DNA of 11,022 nucleotides, taken from NCBI GenBank assembly GCA_016194725.1, contig JACQAW010000280.1, positions 1 to 11,022 on the forward strand. The letters are read 5' to 3'. The stretch is from Deltaproteobacteria bacterium (lineage in GTDB: Bacteria > Bdellovibrionota > UBA1018 > UBA923). A model generated the notes under the pieces. It had not been told where the DNA came from and ran no database searches. It was given only the letters and a program-made list of their open reading frames with translations. Shown here piece after piece: positions 1 through 5,918 of the stretch (positions are counted from its first letter, which is position 1; each line of letters starts with the position of its first letter). Position numbers and translations under genes: made by a program.

Positions 1-1
1 G

Positions 2-124
2 GTGGGCTTTAAACCGGGCCTAAAGCTGCATGTGCTCGATACCAGCGAGCTTACCCTGGAAGCTTCAAAAGAAAAATGCCTGCAGCTTGTGGCACCGGCA
101 GCCACGTGGTGCCGACCGGACTGA
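2..124 (+). CDS. C-terminal end of an unidentified protein (partial, enters from left)
   Basis: The second frame is open from the left edge to a TGA at 122-124, giving 40 residues that begin VGFKPGLKLHVLDTSELTLE and end in TWCRPD. Codon choice resembles the clear genes of the window (GGC, CTG, GAG, ACC, CCG frequent), and the alternation of charged and hydrophobic residues looks like real protein. No motif identifies a family. The remaining bases up to about 374 contain no convincing gene, RNA or terminator. The call rests only on the open frame and its composition, so it is tentative. Confidence 0.35.
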   Translation: MGFKPGLKLHVLDTSELTLEASKEKCLQLVAPAATWCRPD

Positions 125-374
125 AGAGATCCAAACACTAAAAGGGCAGGAGATGAATTACCGAGCGATTCAAAAGCGGTTCGGCGCGCAGACCCCTTGG
201 AGAACTGCCGAGAGCGACGAGGTGGCTTGTAAATGAGGCGGAAAAACAGCAGAGACGCGGCCTCGTAAATCTTGGCGCTATTAACCGAGCTTTGGTAAAC
301 GGCGATACGGCTGGGGTCCGACGTGTGGTGCGGCCCCCGCCGGCGGCGGCACCGAAACAATGCCGTAAAACGCT

Positions 375-1337
375 CTAATGCCGTCCACTCAAAGTTCGGC
401 CCGAGTTAAAAAGAGCCGCCAGGGCTTTTGAGCCGCTTTCGCTTGCATAGTCAGCCGCCGATTTTCCTTCAACATCGGATAACGCCGGGTCCGCGCCCTT
501 GGCAAGCAGCAACCGGCTGGCCACCACGCTCTTTGCCTGCGCGGCCCGAATCAGCGGCGTACGTTGATTGAAATCACGGGAATTGATATCGGCTCCTGCC
601 ACCAGCAGCAGCTCAATGCCCGCATGATGCCCGCGCGAGGCGGCGATTCCCAGCTCGAAGTTGCGCACGCCCGCCAGAACCAGCGGCGCGACAATCAGCG
701 ATACAACCGTCAGATCGACCAGCAACGTCAAGGGCACCCGTCGTTCGCCGCGGCCGGAGTAATCGACCGGCACCTCGGTCTTGAACAATCCGCGCTCGCG
801 AAACAGATCGACCGCTTTGTCAAACCCCGTCCAGAGCGAGAACAAGAACAAATTTGGATTAGGGCCATCACGAGTGATGATTCGCAGGTGGTCGTGGCGC
901 ACCAGGCTCCAGGCGCCTTTTTCGGCGTGCAGCTCGACGAACCGAACCGCCTTCCACGGAACGAACGTTTCTTGCTTCATCGAAACGCGCCTGATGCCGC
1001 GTGGAGAAAACTCAAAGCGATTGGAGCGCACGGCAACGCCGACCAGGATGAGCACCAGGATATTGCCCAGCGCGCACACGGGAATAAACCATTCGGCGTT
1101 GCCAAAGCTAAGCCAGGCAATGGCATAAAATGGCTGCAGCACCATAAAAGCCCACGGGCATCTGATTCCCAGAAACGAGGGTGGCGAAGCGATAAGAAAT
1201 GGTTTGTCAGCTGGCGCCGAATCCATCCCTCCATAATACGCCAACCCCGTGCTGTTGAGGTAGAGGCAGATAAGTGCGCGCAGGCATACGGGAATGACCG
1301 ACCAAGAATAAGCCAGTGTCGCCCCTGAAAGGGTCAT
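375..1337 (-). CDS. Membrane protein with PH-like region and C-terminal ankyrin repeats
   Basis: This is a 320-residue protein. Hydrophobic stretches near residues 61-78 and 83-103 form a membrane hairpin. The soluble part at about 105-190 (RFEFSPRGIRRV, then FVPWKAVRFVEL) resembles the bacterial PH-like domains that follow two membrane helices. Another hydrophobic segment lies at 203-224. The tail, about 226-311, is ankyrin-like: roughly two and a half repeats with the typical IELLLVAGADIN, RTPLIRAA and LLLAKGADPALSD signatures. Ankyrin repeats normally mediate protein binding; no enzymatic motif is visible. The start is uncertain. The ATG at 1337 adds another hydrophobic stretch but has no clear ribosome site. 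The ATG at 1226 follows GGAGGG directly, which is too close for ideal spacing. The gene is divergent from the metalloprotease gene to its right, 134 bases away. The substrate or partner is unknown. Confidence 0.75.
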   Translation of the reverse strand: MTLSGATLAYSWSVIPVCLRALICLYLNSTGLAYYGGMDSAPADKPFLIASPPSFLGIRCPWAFMVLQPFYAIAWLSFGNAEWFIPVCALGNILVLILVGVAVRSNRFEFSPRGIRRVSMKQETFVPWKAVRFVELHAEKGAWSLVRHDHLRIITRDGPNPNLFLFSLWTGFDKAVDLFRERGLFKTEVPVDYSGRGERRVPLTLLVDLTVVSLIVAPLVLAGVRNFELGIAASRGHHAGIELLLVAGADINSRDFNQRTPLIRAAQAKSVVASRLLLAKGADPALSDVEGKSAADYASESGSKALAALFNSGRTLSGRH

Positions 1338-1471
1338 CTGAGTAGTTGGGTTGAGCCCGGCAAGTCATCCCCACAGACTACGCCCAAGCCAAAAGACCCA
1401 AGACTTAAGCCAATATAGCTGCTGAAAAGCGGGCAGCTGTGCGGCATGGGCCTTGCTCATATCTAGGCAAG

Positions 1472-2437
1472 ATGAGAGCTATACCCTTCACGATATTACT
1501 GGCTCTGGTGGCCACCACCTTTTCGGCATTCGCAGGCGGCCCCGAACGGGACATGCAATGGTCGCCAGCCAATAACGTGAACTGGGCTGTGCAGATGACT
1601 CATATCGTGTCGATCACCAGCTACGTGAACGGCGAGCTTTCGACAAAAAGAACAACGCGCGACGAAATCGCGCGCTGCTGCCCCGGGTGCGTGAACCTGG
1701 ACGGCCAGCGCTACTACGACAGCATTGCCACGACTGATCGCACCATCGTCAACGCCTGCGCGGCCCGCAGCTCGGTGGGCACTTCGGTGTACGTGCGGCA
1801 CACCTACGAATATCTTTGCCGCAAACACGGTTTTTTTCGCGCCAATGAAAATGAAGTGGTGCCGGCCAACTACCGGCTCACCCATCAGGCCGATGGCATT
1901 CACCTGGGATTAGCCGTTGGTGTCCACTATCCGAAAGACGTAAGCCAAAAGCGCGCCGACTTCATGCTCGAGCGCACCCGGGCGTGCCTGCCCCAGATCA
2001 AGAAACTTTGGGCGGGCTACGGCATCACCTTTGACGTAAAATTCGAAAACGACGCCGGCCGCACCGGCAAGCCCGACGCCGAAACGATGATCAGCGACAT
2101 CGAAGGGCGCTCATACAGCGACAACTTCAACTTTCTGGGCGTGAACTACTCAGCTTGCATGAACCGGCCCGAAGACAAAGGCCTGAGCCACGAAGAGCGC
2201 ACGGCAAAGTGCGAAGGCTCGCGGCAAACCGCCTATTGCACCAAAGTCCTGCACGAGCTGGGGCACCTGGTCGGCTTCGGCGATGAGTATGAAGACAAGG
2301 ACCTGTGCCCCGATCGAGACATGGTGACCAAACACGTTTTTCCGTTCAGCCCCATGGGCTATGACTACGCGGGTTTTGACTTTCTGGACTATTATCCAGA
2401 GCACATACGTCAGGTGGTCGGGCCTATTTGCCGATAG
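1472..2437 (+). CDS. Secreted zinc metalloprotease, HExxHxxGxxD type, Cys-rich
   Basis: This 321-residue protein starts at the ATG at 1472, which opens directly into a signal peptide (MRAIPFTILLALVATTFSAF, with likely cleavage after AFA near residue 21). A GTG at 1439 would add eleven polar residues before it and is less likely. The catalytic motif HELGHLVGFGDEY lies at about 261-273: two zinc His, the catalytic Glu, the Gly turn, then Asp as a plausible third zinc ligand. SPMGYDY about 30 residues later could supply the Met turn of metzincins. HExxHxxGxxD with Asp is known from snapalysin-type enzymes, but the rest is not recognisably that family. About eleven Cys in the mature part, including CCPGC near residue 70, suggest disulfides and a periplasmic or extracellular location. 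A weak AGG-type ribosome site (AGGCAAG) precedes the start. The stop overlaps the end of the convergent ThiL-like gene by 14 bases. The substrate is unknown. Confidence 0.8.
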   Translation: MRAIPFTILLALVATTFSAFAGGPERDMQWSPANNVNWAVQMTHIVSITSYVNGELSTKRTTRDEIARCCPGCVNLDGQRYYDSIATTDRTIVNACAARSSVGTSVYVRHTYEYLCRKHGFFRANENEVVPANYRLTHQADGIHLGLAVGVHYPKDVSQKRADFMLERTRACLPQIKKLWAGYGITFDVKFENDAGRTGKPDAETMISDIEGRSYSDNFNFLGVNYSACMNRPEDKGLSHEERTAKCEGSRQTAYCTKVLHELGHLVGFGDEYEDKDLCPDRDMVTKHVFPFSPMGYDYAGFDFLDYYPEHIRQVVGPICR

Positions 2438-3443
2438 CCGCGGAATATTTCAGCATCCGCTGAAACACGCGGGTAATGGCGGGCAACGAGTCTTTCCGCG
2501 CACCGGCGACAAGATTGAAATCGATTTCACGCGTCTTGAAGTCAGCACCCGCGATGGTAGTGCCGCTCCTTTCAGGCAGCACCTTTCCAAGAACATATAG
2601 CCCTGGCACCTGCCTGCGCACGCTTGCGAGTTTTTCGGCGCGCACGCCGACCACCAGCTGAAAATCGCCGTGCTCGCCAAAAAGCAGCGAAGGCAAAGGC
2701 AACTTCATGGCGCGGCAATAGCGAGCTGCCCGTGGCTCAAGCCAGCGCTCGTCCCATTGCAACGCGAGGCCGACTTTATTCAGGCGACAAAGCGTATTGA
2801 GCGTCGAGGCCAAGCCGTCGCTTGAATCCATCGCGCAGCGCACGCCTGAAAGTTTGCGCAGCCGCAGGCCCTCGTCGACGCGTGCCCGGGGTCTATAATC
2901 TTTTTCACGCAAAACGCGGCTAGGGTCGCCCAGCAGCCGACGAAAACCCAGCGCCGGGCCCAGGCCCATTTTACCCGTCATGCAGATCACGTCGCCAGGC
3001 TTCAAGCCCAGGCGACTCAAGGGTCGGGTGTCGCACGTTCCCAAACCTACGCCAGTCAGGTGCGTGGCTAGCGCCTGACCCGTGTCGCCCCCCAAAAGGG
3101 GCGTATGCGCCGCTTTCAGGGCGGCCTTCAAACCTTGAACCGCGCGTTTTTTTTGCGCCAGCGTAAAGTCCGTTTGCCAGTGCGCCGAAAAAAGCAGGCC
3201 CAGGGGCTTTGCGCCCACGGCTGCAAGATCTGAAAGCGAGGCCGTCGCGCACATCCAGCCCATGGTGAACGGGTCCTGATACAATTCATACGCGATTTCT
3301 TCGACAATTGAGTCAATCGTGCTGGCCAGGTACCGGCCCTGCCCCAGCGCGAGCACTTCGCTGTCAGACTCATTGATTCCGTGAGTTTGCCTGGGATGGC
3401 GAGGCACTCGGCCGAGCCATTTTTGAATTTCCGTGATTTCCAG
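2424..3443 (-). CDS. ThiL-like kinase (AIR synthase/PurM-fold), divergent
   Basis: The protein aligns by eye along the whole length of thiamine-monophosphate kinase, an ATP-dependent enzyme that phosphorylates thiamine phosphate to thiamine diphosphate. Counting from the CTG at 3443 (339 residues; ThiL is about 325), it has STIDSIVEE at 41-49 (for STDTLV), SLSDLAAVGA at 69-78, GGDT at 118-121, KPGDVICMTG near 148-157, MDSSDGL at 205-211 and GEHGDF at 256-261 (for GGEDYEL). Two metal/nucleotide motifs are degraded: GIGDD reads GINESDS, and GGED reads GEHGD. Thiamine phosphate may therefore not be the substrate. The start is unclear. Homology begins around ITEIQKWLGRV, where only CTG (3443) or another rare codon is available. 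The first standard codon inside is GTG at 3407, and the ATG at 3632 lies in the preceding gene's end and the palindrome. The gene is last in the minus-strand series and is separated from the lipid kinase by a terminator-like palindrome. No thiamine genes are nearby. Confidence 0.75.
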   Translation of the reverse strand: MEITEIQKWLGRVPRHPRQTHGINESDSEVLALGQGRYLASTIDSIVEEIAYELYQDPFTMGWMCATASLSDLAAVGAKPLGLLFSAHWQTDFTLAQKKRAVQGLKAALKAAHTPLLGGDTGQALATHLTGVGLGTCDTRPLSRLGLKPGDVICMTGKMGLGPALGFRRLLGDPSRVLREKDYRPRARVDEGLRLRKLSGVRCAMDSSDGLASTLNTLCRLNKVGLALQWDERWLEPRAARYCRAMKLPLPSLLFGEHGDFQLVVGVRAEKLASVRRQVPGLYVLGKVLPERSGTTIAGADFKTREIDFNLVAGARKDSLPAITRVFQRMLKYSAAIGK

Positions 3444-3624
3444 TACCCCGCCCGCGTAAAGATCGCGCTTTTGAGCAAGGATTTTTCCGCAGGGCGAGGA
3501 AGTGGAACGCAAAAAACCGGAACCATCCCCGCTGCGGGATGGTGAGGCTTTTTTGTGGTCCGCTGACGAAGCTCTGCGGGAAAAGCCGCCGCTCAAAACG
3601 TGATTTTTACGCGGGCGGGGTACT
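3442..3624. repeat. 183-nt imperfect palindrome filling the gap between two genes
   Basis: The left arm (about 3442-3505) reads AGTACCCCGCCCGCGTAAA and onward. The reverse complement of the right arm (about 3560-3624) reads the same with few mismatches and small indels: the first 19 bases are identical, and TTTTGAGC and CCGCAG recur in register. Symmetry continues through A6 (3511-3516) and T6 (3549-3554) to a central hairpin, CCATCCC/GGGATGG. The outer ends coincide with the lipid-kinase stop codon (3623-3625) and the apparent first codon of the ThiL-like gene. It could be a palindromic mobile element, an inverted duplication of a terminator flank, or a regulatory cruciform; the sequence alone does not decide. 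Confidence 0.85.
3511..3554. terminator. Bidirectional rho-independent terminator-like hairpin
   Basis: A stem CCATCCC (3523-3529) pairs with GGGATGG (3536-3542) around a six-base loop. It is extended by partly paired flanks and bounded by six A on one side and six T on the other. Read on either strand this gives a G+C-rich hairpin followed by a U tract, the classical intrinsic terminator. On the minus strand it comes about 70 bases after the lipid-kinase stop and before the ThiL-like gene, so it would end or attenuate the four-gene transcript. It forms the core of the longer palindrome. Confidence 0.65.
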
Positions 3625-4609
3625 AAGGACACAGCACTACTCCTTTGGGCACAATTCCAAAACGGCAGCTCGTGGCCCGCATGACCTCACCGTCGGTTTC
3701 GATGGCCAGCGGCGTGGAATCGGTCGACTGCACCTGAACCAGAGTGGCTGTGCCAGAGCTGGTCTTGGGACGCCCGGAAAATTTTCCGGAAGCCAACCCC
3801 TTGAGCGCCGCGAGCATTTCAAAGCGGTTCATCGCGCTGCACATTCGAACGCCCAGCAAACCATCGTCGGCCCGCTGGCCCTGGTCGTAGTGAAAGGACC
3901 CTGAAAAAAATCGGTTCTTGATGACACTCAGGTTAGTCAACAGCAGCTCGGTCTGACTGCCCTGGCCCACCTGCACGCGAATTTTTCTGTTTTGGTATCC
4001 CGCAAAGGTGCTCAGTGCCGCTGCGACAATGGCGCCATCGACCCAGCGGCGCTTGAGAAACTCGAAAGCCCGCCCACCCTGGTTGAAGCGGTCGTTGGCT
4101 TCGGCCGTAACGCCCATGCTGGCGTTGACGAAGAAATACCGGTTCTCTTGTTCCGGGATGGTTTCCGCGGTTTCCGCGGTTTCCAATGTTCCCACGTCGT
4201 GCGCAAAGGCATGATCAAAATCAAGTCGACAGGCGAACCCTGCCACTCGCGCCCGGCCTTTGGCATCGAAGGGTTTTTGAAAATCATTTGAAGAGCCGAT
4301 TCCCACCGCTCCGAAGCGGGCGTCGCGTGGCATTCTGAGGTCTGACATGCACAGGCGCAGGTACGCGCTCAATACCAGGTTCACCGTGCCGTCGCCGCCG
4401 GCGATGACGAAACGGCGGGCACCGCGCAAAAGCTGCTCGCGAAGAAAACCGGCGAGATCGAGGGAAAGCACGGTACCCGTGCCGTCAAACACCGGGGCGC
4501 GATCGAGCACCAGCTGGCGCCCCAGCGGCGAGACGCGCACCAGTTTCCAGCGCTCAGCACCGGCCCCCGCGTTGGCCTTGGGGTTCAAGACGACGGCATC
4601 TGCTTGCAT
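3623..4609 (-). CDS. Diacylglycerol-kinase-family lipid kinase
   Basis: This 328-residue, full-length member of the DAGK catalytic family (YegS/DgkB type) would transfer the gamma-phosphate of ATP to the hydroxyl of a lipid such as diacylglycerol. Visible motifs, in order, are NPKANAG (9-15), AGGDGTVN at 70-77 (the nucleotide-binding glycine loop), GIGSSNDF at 103-110 (for GTxNDFA), NASMGVTAE at 162-170, ADDGLLGV at 247-254, and ETDGE at 304-308, the acidic site near the C-terminus. The ATG at 4609 lies 25 bases inside the end of the upstream kinase gene, with GGGCAGG just ahead of it, so the two are probably translationally coupled. The AETAETAET stretch near 144-149 comes from a 9-base tandem repeat in a loop region. 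The family assignment is firm. The actual lipid substrate cannot be read and might be a glycolipid, sphingoid or isoprenoid. The protein is expected to sit at the inner face of the cytoplasmic membrane. Confidence 0.88.
   Translation of the reverse strand: MQADAVVLNPKANAGAGAERWKLVRVSPLGRQLVLDRAPVFDGTGTVLSLDLAGFLREQLLRGARRFVIAGGDGTVNLVLSAYLRLCMSDLRMPRDARFGAVGIGSSNDFQKPFDAKGRARVAGFACRLDFDHAFAHDVGTLETAETAETIPEQENRYFFVNASMGVTAEANDRFNQGGRAFEFLKRRWVDGAIVAAALSTFAGYQNRKIRVQVGQGSQTELLLTNLSVIKNRFFSGSFHYDQGQRADDGLLGVRMCSAMNRFEMLAALKGLASGKFSGRPKTSSGTATLVQVQSTDSTPLAIETDGEVMRATSCRFGIVPKGVVLCP
4161..4184. repeat. 9-bp tandem microrepeat inside lipid kinase
   Basis: GTTTCCGCG occurs twice in tandem (4161-4169, 4170-4178), followed by a partial third unit GTTTCC. 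On the coding (minus) strand it encodes repeated Ala-Glu-Thr in a loop. The unit is in frame, so copy-number change would lengthen or shorten the loop without a frameshift. Confidence 0.8.
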
Positions 4610-5208
4610 ACACCTGCCCGGTCAATGGCCGCCACCACTTTGGTCAGCGTGGCTTCGGCGGTTTCGCACGAGGAAATATGAATCCACGGCCCGTGCTCGG
4701 CCTCGAGCTGCTTCCAGTGGGCCTGCATGGATTTTTGGAACTTCAGAAAATCGCCGCCGTCGCTTTCGTACTGGCTCGTTTCCTTTTTTCGCTTGAGGGC
4801 AGCGGCGACTTCGACGTCCAGATAAAGCGTGAGCGCGGGCTTTTCAAAACCCACGGCTGCCCCGCGCACAATGCTCGAAGCGGTGCCATACGCCAGCTCG
4901 CTTGCGGCGTATTTGTAAAAATAAGAATCGACCACCAGCAGCCTGGGTGCCTTGGCCAGCGCAAGCTCGACGCTGTGGCGCATGGCATGAAACAAGAACA
5001 GCGTGCGCGCCGGCCCCCCCAACGCTGAAAGGTAACGTACCACGGCTTCTTTTTTGAATGCGCCCGTGGCGGTCATTGAATCCCAGATGCTGGCCGCGCC
5101 AATCGTGCCTTTTCCGAACTGCTCTTCGAGCCGCATTGCGGCGCCTTTGCAGGCGGTGCTTTTTCCGGAGCCATCAGGACCTGTAACCACGACCATGGGT
5201 ATCGACAC
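4585..5208 (-). CDS. Thymidylate-kinase-like P-loop nucleoside/nucleotide kinase
   Basis: The product is 207 residues from the GTG at 5208. That codon sits seven bases after AGGAGG (5216-5221) and shares one base with the upstream TAG. A longer reading from an ATG at 5259 would lie inside the HAD gene and is not favoured. The P-loop GPDGSGKST is at 10-18. VVDSYFYKYAASELAYG at 92-108 corresponds to the DRY region and AY(Q)G of thymidylate kinase, and LYLDVEVAAALKRK at 128-141 to the later strand and Arg helix. An Arg/Lys-Glu region at 139-145 may be the lid. The DRY arginine is replaced by Ser (D94-S95-Y96), so the usual dTMP geometry is altered. Length is that of dTMP kinase (about 205-215). 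Given the neighbours, phosphorylation of another small molecule is as likely as dTMP. The 3' end overlaps the lipid kinase start by 25 bases. Confidence 0.78.
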   Translation of the reverse strand: MSIPMVVVTGPDGSGKSTACKGAAMRLEEQFGKGTIGAASIWDSMTATGAFKKEAVVRYLSALGGPARTLFLFHAMRHSVELALAKAPRLLVVDSYFYKYAASELAYGTASSIVRGAAVGFEKPALTLYLDVEVAAALKRKKETSQYESDGGDFLKFQKSMQAHWKQLEAEHGPWIHISSCETAEATLTKVVAAIDRAGVCKQMPSS

Positions 5209-5221
5209 TATTGAACCTCCT
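5206..5221 (-). promoter_or_regulatory. AGGAGG ribosome binding site setting a GTG start with TAGTG overlap
   Basis: On the minus strand AGGAGG (5221-5216) is followed by seven bases and then GTG (5208-5206). The A/G-rich site lies within the last codons of the HAD gene, whose TAG ends in the G of GTG. This is the best ribosome site in the window. It decides the P-loop kinase start and indicates termination-reinitiation coupling. Confidence 0.75.
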
Positions 5222-5918
5222 GCAAAAGCTCTTTCAGCGCCGTAAAGTTGCCCTTCCAAACACCGTCACTGGTGGCAACCGCACGAATATCCGCAGCCCG
5301 GTCGGACATGAGAAAAACCGGGATGCCCGTTTTTCTGGCTGGCAGGTCTTTGCGAACCGAATCGCCAATCATCAAACAAGCTTCTGCCCGAAGCTTGAGC
5401 TTCTCGAGCAGCTCCTCATAATACTGGGTACTGGGCTTAGTGAAATGCATTTCATCGTTATTGGCGATAAAGTTGAACATCCCGGGGTCCAGGCCTGCCC
5501 ACTTGAGCCGCAGCATTACGATTTCACGCGGCCAAACCGCGTTGGTAGCCAGCACCAGCTCATAACGCGTCCTGGCCCAGCTTAAAAATTCGGCGGCGCC
5601 CCTGATTGGAAAAAAACAGCTCTCCAGATGCGCGAAGACTTCATGAGTCATCTCGACTGCCATTTTTTTTGCCGGCACCTCGTCGAGCTTGAGCACGTCG
5701 CCAAAAAGGCGCGCGGCCCTTTTGGAATTAACCAAACCAGGTTGATGGCGCTCGATGCCCATGCGCAAACCATGCAAGGCCCGCAACGCGGTAACCGGCC
5801 CGATGCCGCGCCTGGCGAAATAAAGAAGGGTTTGAAAAATAAAAGTCAGATGCAGCGTGGGCTTTGAGCCCAATAGCGTGCCATCCAGATCGAGCAGCAG
5901 GGTTTTGGTGGCTTTCAT
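5208..5918 (-). CDS. HAD-superfamily phosphatase (phosphoglycolate phosphatase-like)
   Basis: The protein has 236 residues with all four haloacid-dehalogenase motifs: DLDGT at 10-14 (nucleophile D10, acid/base D12), Thr125 in LATNAVW (motif II), K161 in FTKPS (motif III), and GDSVRKDL at 185-192 (motif IV, magnesium-binding acids). A helical cap lies between about 20 and 105, as in class C1 HADs of the Gph/YjjG kind. The family hydrolyses phosphate monoesters of small molecules in the cytoplasm; the substrate here is not evident. The ATG at 5918 overlaps the stop of the dikinase gene in ATGA, and its own stop overlaps the next gene's GTG, so it is tightly embedded in the operon. A phosphatase between several kinases suggests a pathway in which phosphate is added and removed on intermediates. 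Confidence 0.88.
   Translation of the reverse strand: MKATKTLLLDLDGTLLGSKPTLHLTFIFQTLLYFARRGIGPVTALRALHGLRMGIERHQPGLVNSKRAARLFGDVLKLDEVPAKKMAVEMTHEVFAHLESCFFPIRGAAEFLSWARTRYELVLATNAVWPREIVMLRLKWAGLDPGMFNFIANNDEMHFTKPSTQYYEELLEKLKLRAEACLMIGDSVRKDLPARKTGIPVFLMSDRAADIRAVATSDGVWKGNFTALKELLQEVQ

Noticed and set aside
153..236. 27-codon open frame preceded by GGGCAGGAG
   Set aside because: The purine-rich stretch touches the ATG without proper spacing, the peptide has no recognisable feature, and the longer 30-236 frame is equally featureless.
310..350. G+C-rich self-complementary stretch after the ankyrin gene's stop side
   Set aside because: Pairing is fragmentary and no T run follows in either direction, so it is not a supportable terminator.
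564..1328. 254-codon plus-strand open frame opposite the ankyrin membrane protein
   Set aside because: The minus-strand frame carries membrane segments and ankyrin signatures. The plus frame is polar, Arg/Gln-rich and domain-free.
1417..1438. AGCTGC/GCAGCT inverted repeat upstream of the protease
   Set aside because: Only six bases with a ten-base loop in a G+C-rich gap. This is expected by chance, and no promoter boxes are placed around it.
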